From positions 336,686 through 400,685 of the forward strand of contig NZ_BMOE01000002.1 in assembly GCF_014646915.1 (NCBI RefSeq): DNA of 64,000 nt. The letters are read 5' to 3'. The notes under the pieces are model-generated. The model was given only the letters and a program-made list of their open reading frames with translations, had not been told where the DNA came from and did not search any database. The translations under genes and the position numbers were made by a program. The stretch is from Deinococcus aquiradiocola. Its GTDB lineage: Bacteria; Deinococcota; Deinococci; Deinococcales; Deinococcaceae. Positions within the stretch are counted from its first letter, which is position 1. Each line of letters opens with the position of its first letter. Of the stretch, positions 42,450 to 50,541 are shown one piece after another.

Positions 42450-42836
42450 ATGAACGAACCGCATCCGCACCCGGCCCCCAGACACGCCCCCTCCCCGACC
42501 TCCCTCCCCTCCGGTCCGGTCACCTGCCCGGACCGGAGGGGAGCGGTATCCGTGAACCCGCGCCGTCTGGCCGGGCGACTCGCTGTGATCACCGGGACAT
42601 GCGCCGCCGCGATCGCCGCGTGGAGCGGCACTGGGGCCGCGATGGAGGTGCAGCATCTCCCAACGGCGAGGGCCGCACAGCTCGTCCGGACCGGAGTGCA
42701 GACGAGTTTCACCGACGCGACCGTGCAGCGGATCGTCGTGGCAGCCTTCAACGGCACGACCTGGGTGGTCGAGGTCGGTGGGCCACTGCCGCGGCCCTCG
42801 GCCCCGGCGTTCGATTCCGAGGCCTTCGACCGCTGA
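42450..42836 (+). CDS. Small secreted protein of unknown function
   Basis: 128 residues from the ATG at 42450 (GAAGGAG upstream), or 94 from a GTG at 42552. An internal signal-like helix (LAGRLAVITGTCAAAIAAWS) is followed by a short mature part (TDATVQRIVVAAFNGTTWVV) with a proline-rich tail. It sits next to a zinc-ribbon gene as the locus 1 precursor does, so it may be another exported peptide. No family recognised. Confidence 0.5.
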   Translation: MNEPHPHPAPRHAPSPTSLPSGPVTCPDRRGAVSVNPRRLAGRLAVITGTCAAAIAAWSGTGAAMEVQHLPTARAAQLVRTGVQTSFTDATVQRIVVAAFNGTTWVVEVGGPLPRPSAPAFDSEAFDR

Positions 42837-43031
42837 CAGAGACGCTGACCGGCGGCCCCGGACCGGAAGACCCGGACGGGGCCGCCGCCTCGTCCCGCAC
42901 CGTTTCCCTGGTTGTTCACTCGGCCTGGAGCACAGTGGTGTCCAGCAGGCCGTCCCGCACCCTGAGTCGGCCAACGACTCCACGTCCACCCGGCCCGACC
43001 GGCCGGACCGCCAGCGCCCGAGGAGGACTTC

Positions 43032-43250
43032 ATGATTCACTGCCCGAACGACCACACCGTCATGCTGCCCGCCACACTGCGGCAGCTGCGGCTGGTGGTC
43101 CAGCTGCAGGCCGACGCCGGATTCTTCAGCGCTTCCGGGAGCGACCTGAAGGTGTACACCTGCCCACGCTGCGGGCTGACGCACCTGTATGCGGAACCGC
43201 CGCTGGGTCAGGCGACGGACATGTCAGTGACTGCCACGCGAACCGCTTGA
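43032..43250 (+). CDS. Small zinc-ribbon protein, copy 2
   Basis: 72 residues, paralogue of the protein at 38488: CPNDHTVMLPATLRQLRLVV and YTCPRCGLTHLYAEPPL. Both cysteine knuckles are conserved while linkers vary, so the metal site is under selection. ATG 43032 is preceded by CGAGGAGGACTTC. It follows the small secreted-protein gene. Confidence 0.72.
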   Translation: MIHCPNDHTVMLPATLRQLRLVVQLQADAGFFSASGSDLKVYTCPRCGLTHLYAEPPLGQATDMSVTATRTA

Positions 43251-43268
43251 GCCGACCCGCGCGCGGCA

Positions 43269-43675
43269 GGATATGCCGCGCTCGTGGTCGGTTCGGGCCC
43301 CACCGGACTGGCCGCCGTAAGGCTGGCGCACAAAGGACTTCAGGTTGCTGTCTAGGCGTATGCAGCGACGTCCACCCGATGGCGGCGGCCAGTCCGTTTC
43401 TCCGGACGCTGCCGCTCGAATGGCACGGCCTGACCGGGGTGCAGCTGACCGTTCACCTTGCGCATGCCCTGGGGGACGACAGCGTCCTGCTGTACCGGGA
43501 CCACGGACGAACCAGCGCAACACCCTGCCGGGACGGGCCACGCTACCGTGCCCTGACGGCTCCGCTCCTGGAGCGGTTCGATCTGGCGGCCCACCCGGTG
43601 AACTGGCCGTTCCGGCGCGGTGGTGCGCAGGCCCTCGCAGACACGGCGCGCGCGCTTCCGTTCATTCGGAGGTGA
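43269..43675 (+). pseudogene. Remnant of an FAD-dependent (phytoene desaturase-like) oxidoreductase
   Basis: A frame reading YAALVVGSGPTGLAAVRLAH, a dinucleotide-binding fold, hits a TAG after LQVAV. Another frame then resumes with HPMAAASPFLRTLPLEWHGL and APLLERFDLAAHPVNWPF, typical of the next part of this oxidoreductase family, before stopping at 43675. The C-terminal two-thirds is missing. Frameshift plus truncation. Confidence 0.65.
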
Positions 43676-43735
43676 GGTGTTCACCGGGCGGCCGGCCGGG
43701 CCTGCGGACGGCGCCACCCGGCCTCTGACGACGCT

Positions 43736-44866
43736 TCAGCGGCACCCGGTGCAGTGCTCGCGCAGCCACGCCACGATGTCGGCGACGACCTCCGGACGGA
43801 TGGGCGCCAACGTGTCCGACTCCGGAGCGTCGGCCAGGCCGAGGGCGTGACCGAGTGCCGGGTAGGACCGCCAGTCGCTGCCGGACGCCCTGGCGTACCG
43901 TTCGCTCGCCGCCGGATCGACGTGCGCGTCCCGCCCGCCCTGAACCACCAGGGTGGGCCTTGACGGTGGAGGCAGCTGCGTCAGGGCCGGGAGACTGAGA
44001 CCGCTCGCGTACACACCGAGGACCTCCGGCACATCGAGAAACAGACGACGCGCGCGTCCTGCCAGGACACCGGGGAAAACGCGGTCCTGCGGCAGGCCGA
44101 GTTCGGTGCGGAAGCGCAGCGGGGCGTCATCGGCGAGCAGGAGACCGGCGTCGGTGCGGAGCACGTTCCCTCCCCCGGGCGTCAGGAACGCGCCTGCCAC
44201 AGCCTGCACGGACAGCTGTCCGTCCGTGTCGGCGAGCCGCGTCAGGGCGGGGAGGGTGACACGCTCGAACTGCGTCCACAGCACCTGCGCCCAGGGTTGC
44301 GTGACGGGGGCCAGCAGCACCGTGCTCCAGACCTCCCGGTGGCGCAGCGCCAGATGCTGCGCCACGATGCTCCCCTCGCTCCACCCGAGCACGCTCACCC
44401 GGTCAGGGTCGACCTCCGGCTGCTGCTGCGTCCAGCGGAGCACCGTCCCGGCGTCCTGCACGCTCTCTTCTTCGGTGACGGACGCGCTCCCGGGCGCGGT
44501 GTCCTCCCCCGGCCCGGTCACGTAACGCTTGTTGAACCGCACCACCACGAAGCCCGCCGCGGTCAGCCCGTCACTCAGCACGCGCAGGTCCTGCGACTCG
44601 AGCTGACCGTCAACGTCGAACACCGAACCGTCCAGGTCTGTCGGACCGGACCCCTGCAGCAGGATCACGGCAGGCCGACCTGCAGCGCCTGCCGGGGCGC
44701 TGAGCACGCCGCTCGCCTGAAACGACGCGAACCACACACGGAATTCCCGCGCCGAGGACGCGGCCTGCGGCGCCGAGGGGTCTGCAAGGACGGACGTGCA
44801 GCACAGCAGGCCGAACACCAGGACCGCGAGACGCGCCAGCGGACACCACGAAGCGCGCAAGACCAT
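43736..44866 (-). CDS. Secreted alpha/beta hydrolase
   Basis: 376 residues with an N-terminal signal peptide (LARLAVLVFGLLCCTSVLA). The hydrolase fold has the nucleophile elbow SVLGWSEGSIVAQ, an oxyanion segment VILLQGSGPTDLDG, and a C-terminal LVVQGGRDAHVDP Asp and GHALG His. Substrate unknown; similar enzymes are esterases or acyl-peptidase-like. It is 64 bases downstream of the transglutaminase-like gene and may be co-transcribed. Confidence 0.82.
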   Translation of the reverse strand: MVLRASWCPLARLAVLVFGLLCCTSVLADPSAPQAASSAREFRVWFASFQASGVLSAPAGAAGRPAVILLQGSGPTDLDGSVFDVDGQLESQDLRVLSDGLTAAGFVVVRFNKRYVTGPGEDTAPGSASVTEEESVQDAGTVLRWTQQQPEVDPDRVSVLGWSEGSIVAQHLALRHREVWSTVLLAPVTQPWAQVLWTQFERVTLPALTRLADTDGQLSVQAVAGAFLTPGGGNVLRTDAGLLLADDAPLRFRTELGLPQDRVFPGVLAGRARRLFLDVPEVLGVYASGLSLPALTQLPPPSRPTLVVQGGRDAHVDPAASERYARASGSDWRSYPALGHALGLADAPESDTLAPIRPEVVADIVAWLREHCTGCR

Positions 44867-44930
44867 GGCGCGCCCATCCTGGTGGTTCAGGTCGAGCGGG
44901 ACACCCGGACTGAAGGGCCGTACGGCAGCG

Positions 44931-46232
44931 TCAGATGAGATGGAACACCTCCCGCACGCCGAAGAAGCACAGCACGGTCCACAGTGCCAGCATGCCGACG
45001 TAGCTCCAGAAGGTGTAGCGCTGCGCGCGCACCAGGCTGGCCTCGAACCCCCGCGTCAACGCCTGACCCACCCGCAGCGCGGCCACCAGGGACGCCAGCG
45101 TGACCAGCACCTGCGCGGCCCGGCCCGACAAGAAATCATGCGCCAGGATCAGCAGGACCGACAGCACGATGAGCGGCAGGGGACTGAACTCGCGGAAGGC
45201 CAGCAGCGGCAACAGGCGCACGTCCCCGCTCCCGGGAAGCCAGTGCCCGATCAGGGAGGGACGGAACGCGCCGCCCAGGAACGGCAGATCACCGAACCTC
45301 GGGTAGGCGGGCTGCAGGTACGGGACGTTCCCGCAGAGCGCCTCGCCGCCCCACACGAGCGGGCGGCCCTCGAACCGCACGGTCCTCCACCTGTTCCGGT
45401 GCGGACGTCGTGCCGCTGCGGGCAGAAGGTCGCCCGCGTTCCAGTCCTGGGCAGGGAGGTCCACGTCGGTGCTGAACGCGAAACGGATGGGCTTCAGGTG
45501 CCCGAACACCACGCCCGGGTCGGGGCTGCCCGGCGTGGCCCGGTGCGTCAGGGCCTCGCCGATGCTGACATCCACCGGCACCCATCCGGCCCCGTCCAGC
45601 CAGAATTCAGCCCAGACGTGCGGCGACATCTGCGCCACCGAGGTGAAGGTCCCCATGACCACCCTGGCCGGGATGCCGCACGCCCGGCAGTACGCCACGA
45701 ACAGCAGCGAGAACTGGCCGCAGTCGCCGCGCCACGTCTGCTGCATGCGGCCCGCACCCCGGTCCTTCACCGGGTACAGGTACTGTCCACGGGTCCTGAG
45801 GTCGTCGAAGAACCGGCGGGCGATGCCCAGTACCTCCATCTCCTCGCCGCGCAGGGCGTGCGCGGCTGCGACGATGTCCGGGCCGAGCGGCACCTGCACC
45901 GATGAGCGCAGATACCTGGCACGTTCCTCGTCGCTCAGGACGCCGGACTCCGGACACCCGTAGGCACCGGCGACGTCCAGCGTCACCTCGAGGGGCGTGT
46001 AGCTCCATGTGATCAGGAGACGCTGCAGGGGCCGCAGGGCGTACACGCCGACCCGGTTGCCGCCGAGTTCCAGCCTGCTGACCGGGGGCACGTTGCACGA
46101 GAGCACGCCCACGTCCCGCTGGGTGTTCCCGCACGGCGGATCGGCGAGGTACAGCGACACCGGACGCGGAGAACTGTTCCAGTACACGTACGTCAGGGTG
46201 GCCCGCGGGCCGGGCGTATGGATCAGTCGCAT
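44931..46232 (-). CDS. Transglutaminase-like membrane protein
   Basis: 433 residues. An N-terminal beta-rich region precedes a papain-fold transglutaminase core with Cys in TWRGDCGQFSLLFVAYCRAC, His in QMSPHVWAEFWLDG and Asp in WVPVDVSIGEAL. The C-terminal third has about three membrane helices (LLPLLAFREFSPLPLIVLSV region and YTFWSYVGMLALWTVLCF). It overlaps the HTTM gene by ten bases, so it belongs to peptide locus 2. It could process or cross-link the exported peptide. The ATG at 46232 fits the domain start. Confidence 0.83.
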   Translation of the reverse strand: MRLIHTPGPRATLTYVYWNSSPRPVSLYLADPPCGNTQRDVGVLSCNVPPVSRLELGGNRVGVYALRPLQRLLITWSYTPLEVTLDVAGAYGCPESGVLSDEERARYLRSSVQVPLGPDIVAAAHALRGEEMEVLGIARRFFDDLRTRGQYLYPVKDRGAGRMQQTWRGDCGQFSLLFVAYCRACGIPARVVMGTFTSVAQMSPHVWAEFWLDGAGWVPVDVSIGEALTHRATPGSPDPGVVFGHLKPIRFAFSTDVDLPAQDWNAGDLLPAAARRPHRNRWRTVRFEGRPLVWGGEALCGNVPYLQPAYPRFGDLPFLGGAFRPSLIGHWLPGSGDVRLLPLLAFREFSPLPLIVLSVLLILAHDFLSGRAAQVLVTLASLVAALRVGQALTRGFEASLVRAQRYTFWSYVGMLALWTVLCFFGVREVFHLI

Positions 46233-47212
46233 GCCTGCTCCTGCACGTCCGCTCCGGGCAGGCCGAGTGCGGGCCTGCGCAGGCTGGTGACCCACCGCCG
46301 GAACGCCAGGTACTCCCGGTCGGAGAGGATCAGGAACTCGGCGGTGATGAGTACCAGCGAGAACCACGCCAGGCCCATGCAGTACGCGATCCCGAGGTGA
46401 AACGCCACCGCGCCCGCCACGACCAGCCACTTGATCCTGGGATGCCAGATCAGGAAGGGATACGCCGCCTGGAACAGCATCGCCGAGTACGTCAGGAATG
46501 CGATCAGGTACGCGTTGCTCGAGAGGTAGTGCCCCAGGGCCGTGAGGTTGAACTCGTTGACGTTCAGCACGTAGTACAGCGCCGTCCCGTTCTGCCACAT
46601 GTGGCCCTGCATCTTGTAGAACGCCGAAGTGAAATACAGCAGGCAGAGCTGAACGATCATGGCCGCCAGAGCGTAGTTGTGAATCAGGGACAGGAACGGA
46701 CGGTCACGGGCCGGCCGGTCGGCGTGCAGGAGACGGTCGATCGAGAGGTATTCGCCGCAGCGGGTGAACATCAGGAAGAATGCCAGGATGTACAGCAGGT
46801 TGTCGCCACCGTCGAGCAGCAGCGGGTTGCGGGCGTACAGGGACCACGTGAACACGTAGAAGAGCACGGCGTTCAGGCGGGACTTCCAGCCGACCATCAG
46901 CAGGAAACTCACGAGCATGCCCGCCACGTACACCAGCAGCTGGTAGGTGGGCGCGTCCGAGAAGGCATACAGCGAGAAGCTGCGCTGCGCCCGCAGCACC
47001 GAGAGGAACAGGGAGGTGGGGTATGCCCCGTCACTGCCCCACAGAAACGCCCGCTGCGCGAAGTGCATCACGTAGATGGCCAGGACGACGGCACTCAGCC
47101 CGACGCGCAGGAGCGCCACACCGTACAGGCGGTGAGGGACCGAGAGCGCCGCCTGGGCGGCATGCAGGGCGCGCCGTGGCCCGGTCGACGCCATGCCGTC
47201 GGCGCCGTTCAC
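46223..47212 (-). CDS. HTTM-domain membrane protein (SdpB-like), locus 2
   Basis: 329-residue polytopic membrane protein homologous to the one at 35890: LLDGGDNLLYILAFFLMFTR loop, NYALAAMIVQLCLLYFTSAF, YKMQGHMWQNGTALYYVLNV, and HLGIAYCMGLAWFSLVLITA. The two copies are well diverged, so this is an old duplication or separate acquisition. ATGA overlap with the DUF5819 gene upstream. Confidence 0.83.
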   Translation of the reverse strand: MNGADGMASTGPRRALHAAQAALSVPHRLYGVALLRVGLSAVVLAIYVMHFAQRAFLWGSDGAYPTSLFLSVLRAQRSFSLYAFSDAPTYQLLVYVAGMLVSFLLMVGWKSRLNAVLFYVFTWSLYARNPLLLDGGDNLLYILAFFLMFTRCGEYLSIDRLLHADRPARDRPFLSLIHNYALAAMIVQLCLLYFTSAFYKMQGHMWQNGTALYYVLNVNEFNLTALGHYLSSNAYLIAFLTYSAMLFQAAYPFLIWHPRIKWLVVAGAVAFHLGIAYCMGLAWFSLVLITAEFLILSDREYLAFRRWVTSLRRPALGLPGADVQEQACD

Positions 47213-47940
47213 TTTGTCCTCCCGGGGAGGACCGCGCGGTCCACCTGAACGCAGCAGAACCCCTTAACGTCCGGCGCGGGCTGCCATTCCACCGCGAAGA
47301 ACGACGCGGTGTGTTTGGCCGTGGGGTCGTTGCGGCGGGTGAAGCGCGGGTAGGTGTCGTCCACGATGCCGACCTGAACCCGGCTGAACCTGTAGTCCGG
47401 GTGGGCGGCCTTCAGGACGGCCATGCCGGTCCGGTTCATGACCTGCGCGTCGAGCGGATCCACGGACGCGGGGACCACGGAGCGGATATACGTCACGCCG
47501 TTCCGTTTGAAGGTGGCGTCCTGCTTGCCGGACAGCTGGTTCTTGAAGTCAACCACCGTGTTCGACAGCATCAGGCTGATCATGCCGAGCGGCGTGAAGC
47601 GGTTGCGCCCCACGGCCGTGAACAGCGGGTCACTGACGTTCACCCAGCCGGTCTGCATCTTCGTTCCATCGGGCGAGAGGTACTCGCCGCGGGTCACCAT
47701 GGAGAGGCTGTGATCAAGGGGCGTGGGCGCGAAGAAGCTCCAGTTCTGAGCGAAGTACGGACTGACGTACCGGTCGAGCAACGGCTGAAGGTCGAGCTTG
47801 ACAGGCGTCATGGGGAAGTTGGAAATCTGGATGAGAGCGGAGTGGACGAGCAGGGCCAGACTGAGCAGGACCGTGAGCAGCCAGAAGGCCGCCCGGTGGA
47901 GTCTGGAAGACGGACCGAAAGGAACGTGAGCGCTGTGCAT
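47209..47940 (-). CDS. DUF5819 protein (SdpA-like), locus 2
   Basis: 243 residues with an N-terminal membrane helix (AAFWLLTVLLSLALLVHSAL) and the hallmark VSPYFAQNWSFFAPTPLDHS. A beta-rich domain follows, and the C-terminus has a CC pair. Same order as locus 1: DUF5819 then HTTM. Forty-five bases downstream of the second small precursor-like gene, so one transcript is likely. In B. subtilis the SdpA/SdpB pair acts on a secreted pro-toxin; here this is by analogy. Confidence 0.8.
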   Translation of the reverse strand: MHSAHVPFGPSSRLHRAAFWLLTVLLSLALLVHSALIQISNFPMTPVKLDLQPLLDRYVSPYFAQNWSFFAPTPLDHSLSMVTRGEYLSPDGTKMQTGWVNVSDPLFTAVGRNRFTPLGMISLMLSNTVVDFKNQLSGKQDATFKRNGVTYIRSVVPASVDPLDAQVMNRTGMAVLKAAHPDYRFSRVQVGIVDDTYPRFTRRNDPTAKHTASFFAVEWQPAPDVKGFCCVQVDRAVLPGRTK

Positions 47941-47985
47941 GGGGTTCTCCAGCGTGGGGAGCAGGCTTCGCTCCCCACATGCGAA

Positions 47986-48312
47986 TCAGTCGAACGCTGC
48001 CCTGGCCTCAGCGGCCCGGTTCCGGACGCGGTGCACGCCGCCCGAGGACGAGCTGCTGCTGCTGAGGTCCAGCGCCGTCAGCCACACCACGTCCCGGGTC
48101 ACCTGCACCACCTTGATCACGGCAGCGGCCTTCGCGGTGACGTTCACGGCCTTCTCGACACTGTGCCAGTCGTACTCGGCGCTGGGGCCTCCCTCGATCT
48201 GCGTTGGCGCTCCCAGCTGCAGGGACGCGCCGGAAGCGGCGGCACGGCCAAGCCCGACAAGTGCGGAGGCCGAAGCCATGACGATCACGGCCAGACGTTT
48301 CGGTTGATTCAT
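47986..48312 (-). CDS. Candidate secreted peptide precursor, locus 2, copy 1
   Basis: 108 residues. A signal peptide (LAVIVMASASALVGLGRAAA) precedes a mature part with EYDWHSVEKAVNVTAKAAAV and KVVQVTRDVVWLTALDL, then seven Ser and two Gly, then a charged tail. Paralogous to the next gene. AAGGAG precedes the ATG at 48312. No cysteine, no known family. Likely substrate of the adjacent DUF5819/HTTM/transglutaminase proteins. Confidence 0.68.
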   Translation of the reverse strand: MNQPKRLAVIVMASASALVGLGRAAASGASLQLGAPTQIEGGPSAEYDWHSVEKAVNVTAKAAAVIKVVQVTRDVVWLTALDLSSSSSSSGGVHRVRNRAAEARAAFD

Positions 48313-48430
48313 GTCACTCCTTGACGCCCCGCCGGAGCCGAACGGGTCCGGCGAGGACGAGACGTTTACCTGCTGAACGAACGGCGTGATCCCGCCGCAG
48401 ACGTGGACCGCGCCGTGCGGCCCGGACAGT

Positions 48431-48790
48431 TCACCGGTCGAATCCGGCGAGCGCGTCCCGTTTGGCTTTGAGTGCCGCCCCACCGGACGAAGAGGACGAC
48501 GAACTCGTGATGGTGGCGGCGATGTCGGCCGTGTAGGGCGTGGCGCGAGAGGTGACCTGCACGACCTTGACCACGAAGGTGGCCGCCGCGACCGCGTCCG
48601 CAGCCTTTTTGGTGGCGTTGACGACGTTCTCGGCCGTGTACCAGTTGTACTCGGGCGTCACGATGCCCTGCTCCGGCATGGACGGGATGACCGTCACGGT
48701 CAGCGGTGCGGCACTCGCGGCCGGCAGCGCAATGAAAGCGAGTGCGGCACTGCCGGCCAGCACCATCAGGGTCAGCTTGTTTCTGTTCAT
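48431..48790 (-). CDS. Candidate secreted peptide precursor, locus 2, copy 2
   Basis: 119 residues. A signal peptide (LTLMVLAGSAALAFIALPAA) is followed by EYNWYTAENVVNATKKAADA, FVVKVVQVTSRATPYTADIA, then seven Ser and two Gly and a charged tail ending AGFDR. The core EY(N/D)W, VVN, KVVQVT and Ser7Gly2 match copy 1. An AGGAGG site precedes the ATG at 48790. First gene of the locus 2 operon. Confidence 0.68.
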   Translation of the reverse strand: MNRNKLTLMVLAGSAALAFIALPAASAAPLTVTVIPSMPEQGIVTPEYNWYTAENVVNATKKAADAVAAATFVVKVVQVTSRATPYTADIAATITSSSSSSSGGAALKAKRDALAGFDR

Positions 48791-48894
48791 CTGGATTCCT
48801 CCTGAAAAGGGACGACTTGGGAACGTGGACCCGGCAGGTCCGGACTTCCGACGTGGGCGAACGAATGAATGACCTCAGCTCACGAACACACCCT

Positions 48895-48910
48895 CCTTGA
48901 CGCCTCAAGG
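48895..48910. promoter_or_regulatory. Inverted repeat upstream of locus 2
   Basis: CCTTGA (48895-48900) and TCAAGG (48905-48910) flank CGCC, about 105 bases before the first precursor gene. Possible operator or the base of an RNA hairpin. Confidence 0.35.
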
Positions 48911-48997
48911 AAACTGCCGCGCCAGGGAAAGGGGCGGGAAACTCCGTGCTTGAGGATGGGCGTCACCCGGTCGCACGACCCGGGGGGCAGCGCACCT

Positions 48998-49175
48998 GAC
49001 ACGGTGTTGAGCTGAACTTCTGGTGTTCAGCCGAGCGATAAGGGCACCAACAAGTACGGTGTCGAGGAGGTGAAAGCGGGCAGGCGTCCTGCAGGGCGCT
49101 GTTTTGCCCAGGAGGGGACGCCTTTGCTGTTCCCGGCATCCCTGCCCTGGAATCGGATCAGACCCGTACGACACC
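48998..49175 (-). repeat. Dispersed small intergenic repeat, copy D
   Basis: Reverse-oriented copy with the central GGGCAAAACAGCGCCCTGCA block and the AGTTCAGCTCAACACCGTG end. It fills the space right of peptide locus 2. The stretch 48791-49398 has no gene otherwise. Confidence 0.75.
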
Positions 49176-49398
49176 CCGCGAAGGGAGCGGTCTCCGTCAC
49201 TCTCCCGGTGACCGGACGGTATGGACGCCGAGCAGCGTGCCTGTGTTTTCACACGGTGTTCCCTGCCGCCCGGGTACGTTGAGGTCTGGCACACCGATCA
49301 CGCACGCGTGACCCCTCACCCTGTCGGCGGCGCAGGCTCAGAGCGAACCTGCACGCACACCGCTCCGAAAGACTGCCCATGAAGTTGGAGGCCCCGCG

Positions 49399-49560
49399 AT
49401 GACCCAGAAACCCACAACAGACGAGCACCACGAACCCGCCACATCCCACGCCTCGGCCTCGGAGCGGCCTGCGCCCAGACCGCGCTGGCCCGACCGGCTG
49501 CTGCGCCTCCTGTCGTTCGCGTTCTGGGCGGCCCTGATCGGCTCGTTCTTCGACTCCTGA
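49399..49560 (+). CDS. Small single-TM protein
   Basis: 53 residues. A polar His/Pro/Ala-rich N-terminal half is followed by RWPDRLLRLLSFAFWAALIG and a short SFFDS tail, so one membrane helix. A TTGGAGG site lies nine bases upstream of the ATG. No family recognised. It lies between repeat copies D and E. Confidence 0.5.
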   Translation: MTQKPTTDEHHEPATSHASASERPAPRPRWPDRLLRLLSFAFWAALIGSFFDS

Positions 49561-49701
49561 AGCGGTCACCTGCGACCCGTCAGCTCGCGCACCTGCCCCC
49601 CCCCCGGAGTGGCGCTTCACCGACCGCGTTCAGCTGACCGTCACCGGGCATTGACGATCGGGAGGGGTGGGATGGCCAGCCGCGTCTGTTTATAACGAAA
49701 C

Positions 49702-49823
49702 GCCTGACAGGACGCCTGATCGCTTCCGTCTCCTCCAGACCGTACTGTTTGGTGTTCGCGGCCAGGCGGCGGCTTCGCGTTCCGCTCGGCCGAACTCCAA
49801 AGGTTCAGCCCGACACCGTATGA
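49702..49823 (+). repeat. Dispersed small intergenic repeat, copy E (partial)
   Basis: The 3' two-thirds of the element (GTCTCCTCCAGACCGTACTG, CGCTCGGCCGAACTCC, GGTTCAGCCCGACACCG) with an insertion GGCCAGGCGGCGGCTTCGCG (about 49761-49780) in the middle. Its 5' part is missing. The sequence between 49561 and 49936 has no gene. Confidence 0.65.
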
Positions 49824-49936
49824 CCTCCGGTATTCCGCTGCCGGGACTTGCGCAGCACCTCATTCTGTATTAGGCTAACCATGATCGTCTGATTCGTTAC
49901 ATTCAGGTGGGACCGTTTCCCGCCAGGAGGATTCCC

Positions 49937-50347
49937 ATGTTCACCCTGCACCCCTACCTCGGCTTCAACGGCCAGGCCAGAGAGGCCCTGGAATTCTACC
50001 GCTCCTGCCTGGGAGGCACCCTCGACCTCATGCCGGTCGCGGACTCCCCCGTCGCCGCGCAGATCCCCGCCCACATGCAGGACTACATTCTGCACGGCAG
50101 CCTCACCATCGGCCCGCTCACCCTGAGCGCCTCGGACATGACCGAGGACGTGGGCCGCACCCACAGCGTCACCCTGGCCCTCACCAGCCACGACCCCGCA
50201 CAGGCCCGGCAGGTCTTCGACGCACTCGCGCAGGGCGGCACCGTCACCCACCCGCTCAGCCCATCCTTCTGGAACGGCACGTTCGGTCAGCTCACCGACC
50301 GCTACGGACACCACTGGATGATGAATGTCCTCCCCCAGCCGCAGTGA
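49937..50347 (+). CDS. PhnB-like VOC-family protein
   Basis: 136 residues matching PhnB-like glyoxalase-fold proteins: LHPYLGFNGQAREALEFYRS at the start and PSFWNGTFGQLTDRYGHHWM at the end. The ATG at 49937 has CAGGAGG eight bases upstream. Such proteins are of uncertain activity. Confidence 0.87.
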   Translation: MFTLHPYLGFNGQAREALEFYRSCLGGTLDLMPVADSPVAAQIPAHMQDYILHGSLTIGPLTLSASDMTEDVGRTHSVTLALTSHDPAQARQVFDALAQGGTVTHPLSPSFWNGTFGQLTDRYGHHWMMNVLPQPQ

Positions 50348-50541
50348 GACGCGCCCACCGGCATCCCTGAGGTCCAGGATGCATGCCCTGACCGCTCGTC
50401 ACCACGTCACGCTCTGCTGCCGCTCCGAAACCGCCACCCGGATCAGGAAGGACAGGACGCGTCTCCGCCTGCACCCACGCTGCGTTCCTTACGCCGGAAC
50501 CTTACCGAACGGACGGCCAGCAGGACCGCCACGGTGACCGA

